Shown piece by piece: positions 59,632 through 64,000 of a DNA stretch of 64,000 nt; within the stretch, counting starts at the first letter, position 1, and each line of letters starts with the position of its first letter. The DNA is from Cantharellus purpuraceus. Its lineage: Eukaryota > Basidiomycota > Agaricomycetes > Cantharellales > Hydnaceae. The position numbers and the translations under genes were made by a program. The stretch covers positions 372,001-436,000 of the forward strand of contig JALBUN010000006.1 of the NCBI GenBank assembly GCA_025174535.1. Direction: 5' to 3'. The notes below the pieces were generated by a model. It ran no database searches. It had not been told where the DNA came from and saw only the letters and a list, made by a program, of their open reading frames with translations.

Positions 59632-60758
59632 ATGTCAACCGTCCCAGAGACTGGCCACGATGATCTGAGTCAGAGCAGTGATTCTGCATCGCTCAGCATG
59701 AATGCGGCCGTCACGCGTGAAACCAAACATACTTACCTGTGGTATCATCTATCGGACAGATCACGAGATATATGTCCTGAGCACCATCTGTAAGTATTGT
59801 GTTGTTGAGTGGGTAACATATCCTGACTCTGCAGTACCCAGTGCAGCCTCTAAGTATGCTGAAGAACGGGCACACACGTCCAATGAGCACTCAGACCAAT
59901 ATGACAGGTAAGGGCAGTAATCTCAGGATGGATGACTGTTACCGACTTTTTTCCCTAGTGTCCAAGATGAATACTCATACGATATTCCCTTGGACCGCAC
60001 CTCTGAGATGCCCGACGGCGATGTCCCATCTGAGGCTCTCACATCCTCCAGATTCTGGTATTACAATCCCCAGGATCAGAAGTTCTACCAGGATGGCGGC
60101 CAAACCATGTGCGTTGGCTGTTATTTGAGTACATAGATATGACCTTGACGCATCCTATAGGGCCGCCATCCACACAGAAACGAATTATTACAACCAGGGA
60201 ATGAGATGGACTACCACACCCATTCCCCAGGCAGTGACTACTGTCAGTGCGCAGATTGCGGGTCCCTCTAGTGCGCAGCCACTGTCACGCGAATCACAGG
60301 GTCCCTCATCTACACCATATTGCAACACATGCAATAATGGGATCTGTGATTTCATTGACGTGAAGGGGGTGCGATGCGAGTCGATGGTCGACATACACCA
60401 CTGGACGCGACACTGGGTCAGGCATGTGCTCGATGAGCTAATGTGCATCGAGAGGAAAAAATTGAGGCCGTATCAAGCGAAGCTCCTCACAAATAATGAG
60501 AAGATCGCCATCGCCGAACAATTACTCCTCTCATGCCCATTCAAATGCAAGCGACATAACAAACTGCGTACTTTCACTCGGTGGAGAGACCTTGCAGCGC
60601 ACATGCTGCTAGACTGCGTGGGCAATGTACCGGGTCAAAAGATCAACGAGGTGGCGAAGAGGGCTATGATAGAGACGCAGAGCCGTTGGGGAGATGTTGT
60701 TGAAAAGTTGGTTAGGATTGAGCCTGTAGATATAGCCAGTGGCATACCCCATCGATGA
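59632..60758 (+). CDS. Cys/His-rich hypothetical protein
   Basis: I do not recognise the family. The ATG at 59632 starts MSTVPETGHDDLSQ. Four short GT-AG introns keep the frame: one removing 59718-59763 or so, then ILPSAASKYAEERAH, then VQDEYSYDIPLDR, then RFWYYNPQDQKFYQDGGQTM. The last exon (to 60758) has a cysteine/histidine-rich stretch, CNTCNNGICDF, then HHWTRHWVRH, and a later CPFKCKRHNK...HMLLDC. Those spacings suggest metal binding but fit no finger I know. The N-terminal half is acidic and low complexity. Possibly a nuclear or regulatory protein; that is only a guess. Confidence 0.55.
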
Positions 60759-62514
60759 GGGCGCCTGACCTGATTTTGTCAGCGGTGCTTGATCTTGAAG
60801 ACTCTGAGTCAGGGAGAGGTTAGTTTTTAAGACACGTGCCTCGGACCCAGTTCCTTAAACCATCATTTAACAATTCAATATATCTTGTGATCAGCAGCTG
60901 TTGCAATTTGGGATGTGATTGAAACAAATGTCAAAAACCAATCATATATCCGAATTCTCCGTAACTGTCACTATCACCCTCCTGCCGTAGCAGAGATCGG
61001 AGAGATGTCGGGTTAACGGTCAACCATGGACAGTTTGACCTCTTGGACATTGTTTTGAAACACTAAGACGCACTATGGTAAGTATGGGTTTTTGAGAACT
61101 TCATTAGATAAGTGAACATTCGTATGCACATCTGGGGTCACTCACCTTCAGAAGGATCGAAAGTCCACGTCTCGAATTCCAGTCTCTTTAACGAGGTGCA
61201 CACGGGATCAGGTTTGCTTGCACTACCTTACAGTGCATCTGTATCAAATCCTGTTTCCACGACATCGTCGAGTGAAAAGACATTCGTTGCAAGGTACGTC
61301 CTCCGTTAGATTGTGGGGCGATGATGGCCAAAAAGCACTCGGACGTTGTTGGTGGTTCAATAGGTTGAGCGAAGACTGACCGATGCCTAAGCTCTGTGTT
61401 CCTCAGTTAGTACGGTGGAGGGCCTCAGTCGGCTAAGGAAACTGGAGTTCTAGACGGCCCTTCGACGGGTGCACTGCCAGCACCACGTATGACCACAGGA
61501 TCTCCTTTTCCGCGTACGGCCAATTCAATCGCCAGCTGTTCATAATATTTGTTTGCGGCCGCTTTTTAAGACTTTTACGAACATGAGGCCTTGAGTCGAA
61601 GTTGACTGCTACACACCTGCCACATGATCTGTTTGGCAGGATCCAAGTACTGTATTGCCGTCTTTAGTATGCAGGGTGAGGGCACCACCGCCACCCACTG
61701 TGACCCGCATTACATGATGTGCGCCGCCGACCCGTTTTGTGACAAGTCGTCCCCAAAACGTCTCCATCGTAACTCCATCAACCTTTCCTACAAGCACAAG
61801 CCTGGTCTGTGTGTTCGGTGGCGTGTCAGACTTTCACATCTTTCAAGAGGCGTTTTCTCCTGCTTCACTGCTGTGACGCCGTCAAGTACTAGTGGATTAA
61901 CATCATGGCTACTGTGTCCTTGTTCTCTTCCTCTCAGACATGAATTAGAACTCGAACCAACACAGCCATCATGTCGCATGCCGCATTCATCATCTTACCG
62001 ACAAACCAGTACAGATATCATATGATGACTCACGAAGAAGACACTGGGAGCCAGACTTATCGTCGAATGACAATTAAACTGGTTCCCAGCCTGAGATGTT
62101 TTCCAGGTGGTAAGCTTCACTAGCGAAAGATCGTCTAGATGCACTGTGGAATTGCTATAAGGCTGATCTATAAGACCGGCTACAATCGGTCCATGTATAG
62201 GTGGAGGTACTGCTCCATCACAGCGCCGGACATGTCAATCTTAATGCCAAGGAACGCTTTGATCAAATGTTTACGCTCACCTATTGGGCGTTATGATTTC
62301 CCAGCCCGTACATCAACGCAATTGATGCTAGTCGTCAAGGCACCTTTTATCCGAATGCTTGAAGGTATAGGACTAGCTGATATTATGCAGCAAGCTGAGT
62401 GCACTGCTTTGAACACGTTGGAGCTGCGAGAGTCTGTACCCATTTCGGATTACACTCTTTTCTTCCGCAACTACATAAAGTGTCAACTTTCTGCATGCCG
62501 CTTTGCCAGTGTAA
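60759..62514. other. 1.75 kb intergenic region with one unassigned ORF
   Basis: No gene could be built. A minus-strand frame at 61797-61609 reads smoothly (VTVGGGGALTLHTKDGNTV) and might be an exon of an unidentified gene, but I found no partner exons. Confidence 0.4.
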
Positions 62515-63746
62515 ATGGATCCCTGTAAAGTGTACGTGCACTAATTATACGACTGCGCTCTTCATAATCGCTTGATACAGTGTTGTGGCTGTCCTTTACA
62601 TTCTTGCCTTCTCTTCGTGCTGAAGACGTGACGACTATCATCGATGACAGTGACCCCAGCATCAAAGCTCTCAATGGGAATTGGGTGCATTTCACAGGAG
62701 ACGAGTATTACAATAAAACAGAAAGCCTCACCCGTGACGCCGGAGCTACTAGCATGTACATATTCAATGGTATGTAGGATATATTTTTCTTGTCAAATGT
62801 TACAGTTTTGAACTTCCTCACAGGTACAGGAATTTCGGTCTTTGGAACGCAATGTGACCCGGCCGGTGGTAATACGACCGTCTCCACGTATACAGTCGAC
62901 AACAATGGACCGTCCACGTACACCGTGCCTTCCGGTGTTGTCTGCAATCAGAATTTTGTCAACTTTTTCTCTTCTCCGCCTCTTGAGAATGGAAAGCATA
63001 CGCTTATCATCACTAATCTGAACCAAAATGCGTGGTACTTTCTCGATTACCTCCAGGTAGTGTCACCTGGGTCGCCATCTGCCAATAAGAATACAACTGC
63101 CTCTGCACCATCTCCGTCATCTGCTACGTCGTCAACCTCGTCATCAACGTCACAGATCTCGTCCACTAACGGCTCAACATCTACGTCGATGAATACAGGT
63201 GTCATTGTAGGCAGCGCTTTTGGTGCCGCAGTGTTTGTCGCTATCGTCATCCTGGCGTTTTTGGTATACTGGCGAAGACGGAGGCAATCATTACTCAAGG
63301 CGTCATCCTTGTTAGGATCAGGTACGAAGGATTATTTCCGTGTAAACCTTTGGTACACTGGAACTGATGCTTTAATTGGGTGACAAGAAAGTAATTCTGA
63401 GGAAATTTCCCACAATGCATATCCTACTCCATATCGCACCTCCGCATTCCTTCAATCATCTAGTCACTCTGGAGTGACACGTACCACGCAGGGCAAACAT
63501 TCTGCGACCAACGCCACCACGACAACTAGTGGCCATGCTTCATCCTCCCACTCGCCACCTCACAGTCCAACAACAGCTGCAGAGCAGGTAAGCTTTTCAT
63601 GTCTAATCGCGTCGAGTCTAGTATGTATTAAATTGAAATTTCTTATTTGTGACTTTGTGCAGATGGATACTTCTGTGACATCGCCATCCATGGTCTCTGT
63701 CAATCGACGGCCGACGACCTCGACAATGCCGCCCCCATACGGATGA
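62515..63746 (+). CDS. Ser/Thr-rich single-pass membrane protein with extracellular jelly-roll-like domain
   Basis: It appears to be a type I cell-surface protein. A tiny first exon (MDP, from ATG 62515) splices at 62525 to LLWLSFTFLPSLRAEDVT, completing a signal peptide. The extracellular part (about 130 residues) has NWVHFTGDEYYNKT, GTGISVFGTQCDP, VCNQNFVNFFSSPPL, HTLIITNLNQNAWYFLDYLQV, the pattern of many Agaricomycete surface proteins of unknown ligand. A Ser/Thr stalk of some 40 residues leads to a transmembrane helix (GAAVFVAIVILAFLVYW) and RRRRQ stop-transfer. Later exons give a Ser/Thr/His-rich cytosolic tail ending MPPPYG-stop at 63744. Four introns, all GT-AG. Its architecture resembles the gene at 34032-35610, though the ectodomain differs. 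Confidence 0.72.
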
Positions 63747-64000
63747 CATTCTAGAAAACAGTGGAGAAGGCAGATATGTATGTAATTTAGCCGGTCGTTG
63801 GTCCTTTTTATAATACATGGGGGTAATGTGGTGTTTTGCTGCAGTGACAGAAATGCATAGATATGGAACCAAGGTTGTAATTGTCAGCGTGCTTGCTGTA
63901 TGAGAGCCGTGCGGAAAAAATGGGCTTGCCGCGTTGATTTGGAGTGATCACAGGATAAGATAAAGCCAGGATCTTAGAATATACTGTTAAACACGTGGTC

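Noticed and set aside
1..64000. CRISPR arrays, rRNA and tRNA genes
   Set aside because: No regularly spaced repeats, rRNA-like blocks or recognisable cloverleafs were seen. The window is eukaryotic, so CRISPR is not expected.

Overview
The window looks like an Agaricomycete (mushroom-forming basidiomycete) chromosome. The genes carry many short introns of about 45-75 bp. They include families I know from that group: a DUF6535 membrane protein, F-box proteins, a glyoxal-oxidase-type copper radical oxidase, a sesquiterpene synthase and a questin-oxidase-like enzyme. All gene calls were made by reading translated exons by eye; no search was run.

Positions 1 to about 23,300 are a nested heap of LTR retrotransposons with no intact host gene. 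Three decayed copies of one Ty3/gypsy chromovirus (gag, protease, RT, RNase H, integrase, chromodomain) are present: A on minus (1-7542), B on plus (13708-16787) and C on minus (20499-23310). In all three, a cysteine-cluster ORF lies antisense, just beyond the chromodomain; in copy C it is bracketed by a polypurine tract and a 3' LTR. Four LTR families (called alpha, beta, gamma, delta here) are recognisable from TG...CA ends. Several have 5-bp target duplications that I could match: tcaca, tggag, acatt and gtcct. The beta LTRs (about 1.42-1.45 kb) sit in inverted pairs whose target duplications have been exchanged, showing at least one and probably two inversions by LTR-LTR recombination. One beta subfamily has perfect three-unit heat shock elements upstream of its TATA box; the other has an array of TGAGTCA sites instead.

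Positions 24,000-64,000 are genic. In order: a cytochrome P450 (24047-26201, +) and its N-terminally truncated, stop-containing tandem copy; a secreted copper radical oxidase with all active-site ligands (30555-33016, +); a Ser/Thr-rich single-pass membrane protein (34032-35610, +); an F-box/leucine-rich protein (36766-38922, +); a conserved unassigned protein (40123-41264, -); a sesquiterpene synthase (43924-45101, +); an F-box-like protein (45487-46583, -); a Golgi pH regulator (46834-49008, +); a questin-oxidase-like enzyme with a decayed partial copy beside it (50183-51911, -); a HotDog thioesterase (52638-53470, -); a DUF6535 protein (54554-57767, +); a Cys/His-rich unknown (59632-60758, +); and a second Ser/Thr-rich single-pass protein (62515-63746, +).

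Terpene synthase, P450s and questin oxidase could supply a secondary-metabolite pathway, but housekeeping-type genes lie between them, so a dedicated cluster is only a hypothesis. An unusual number of the introns I had to place use GC-AG boundaries.
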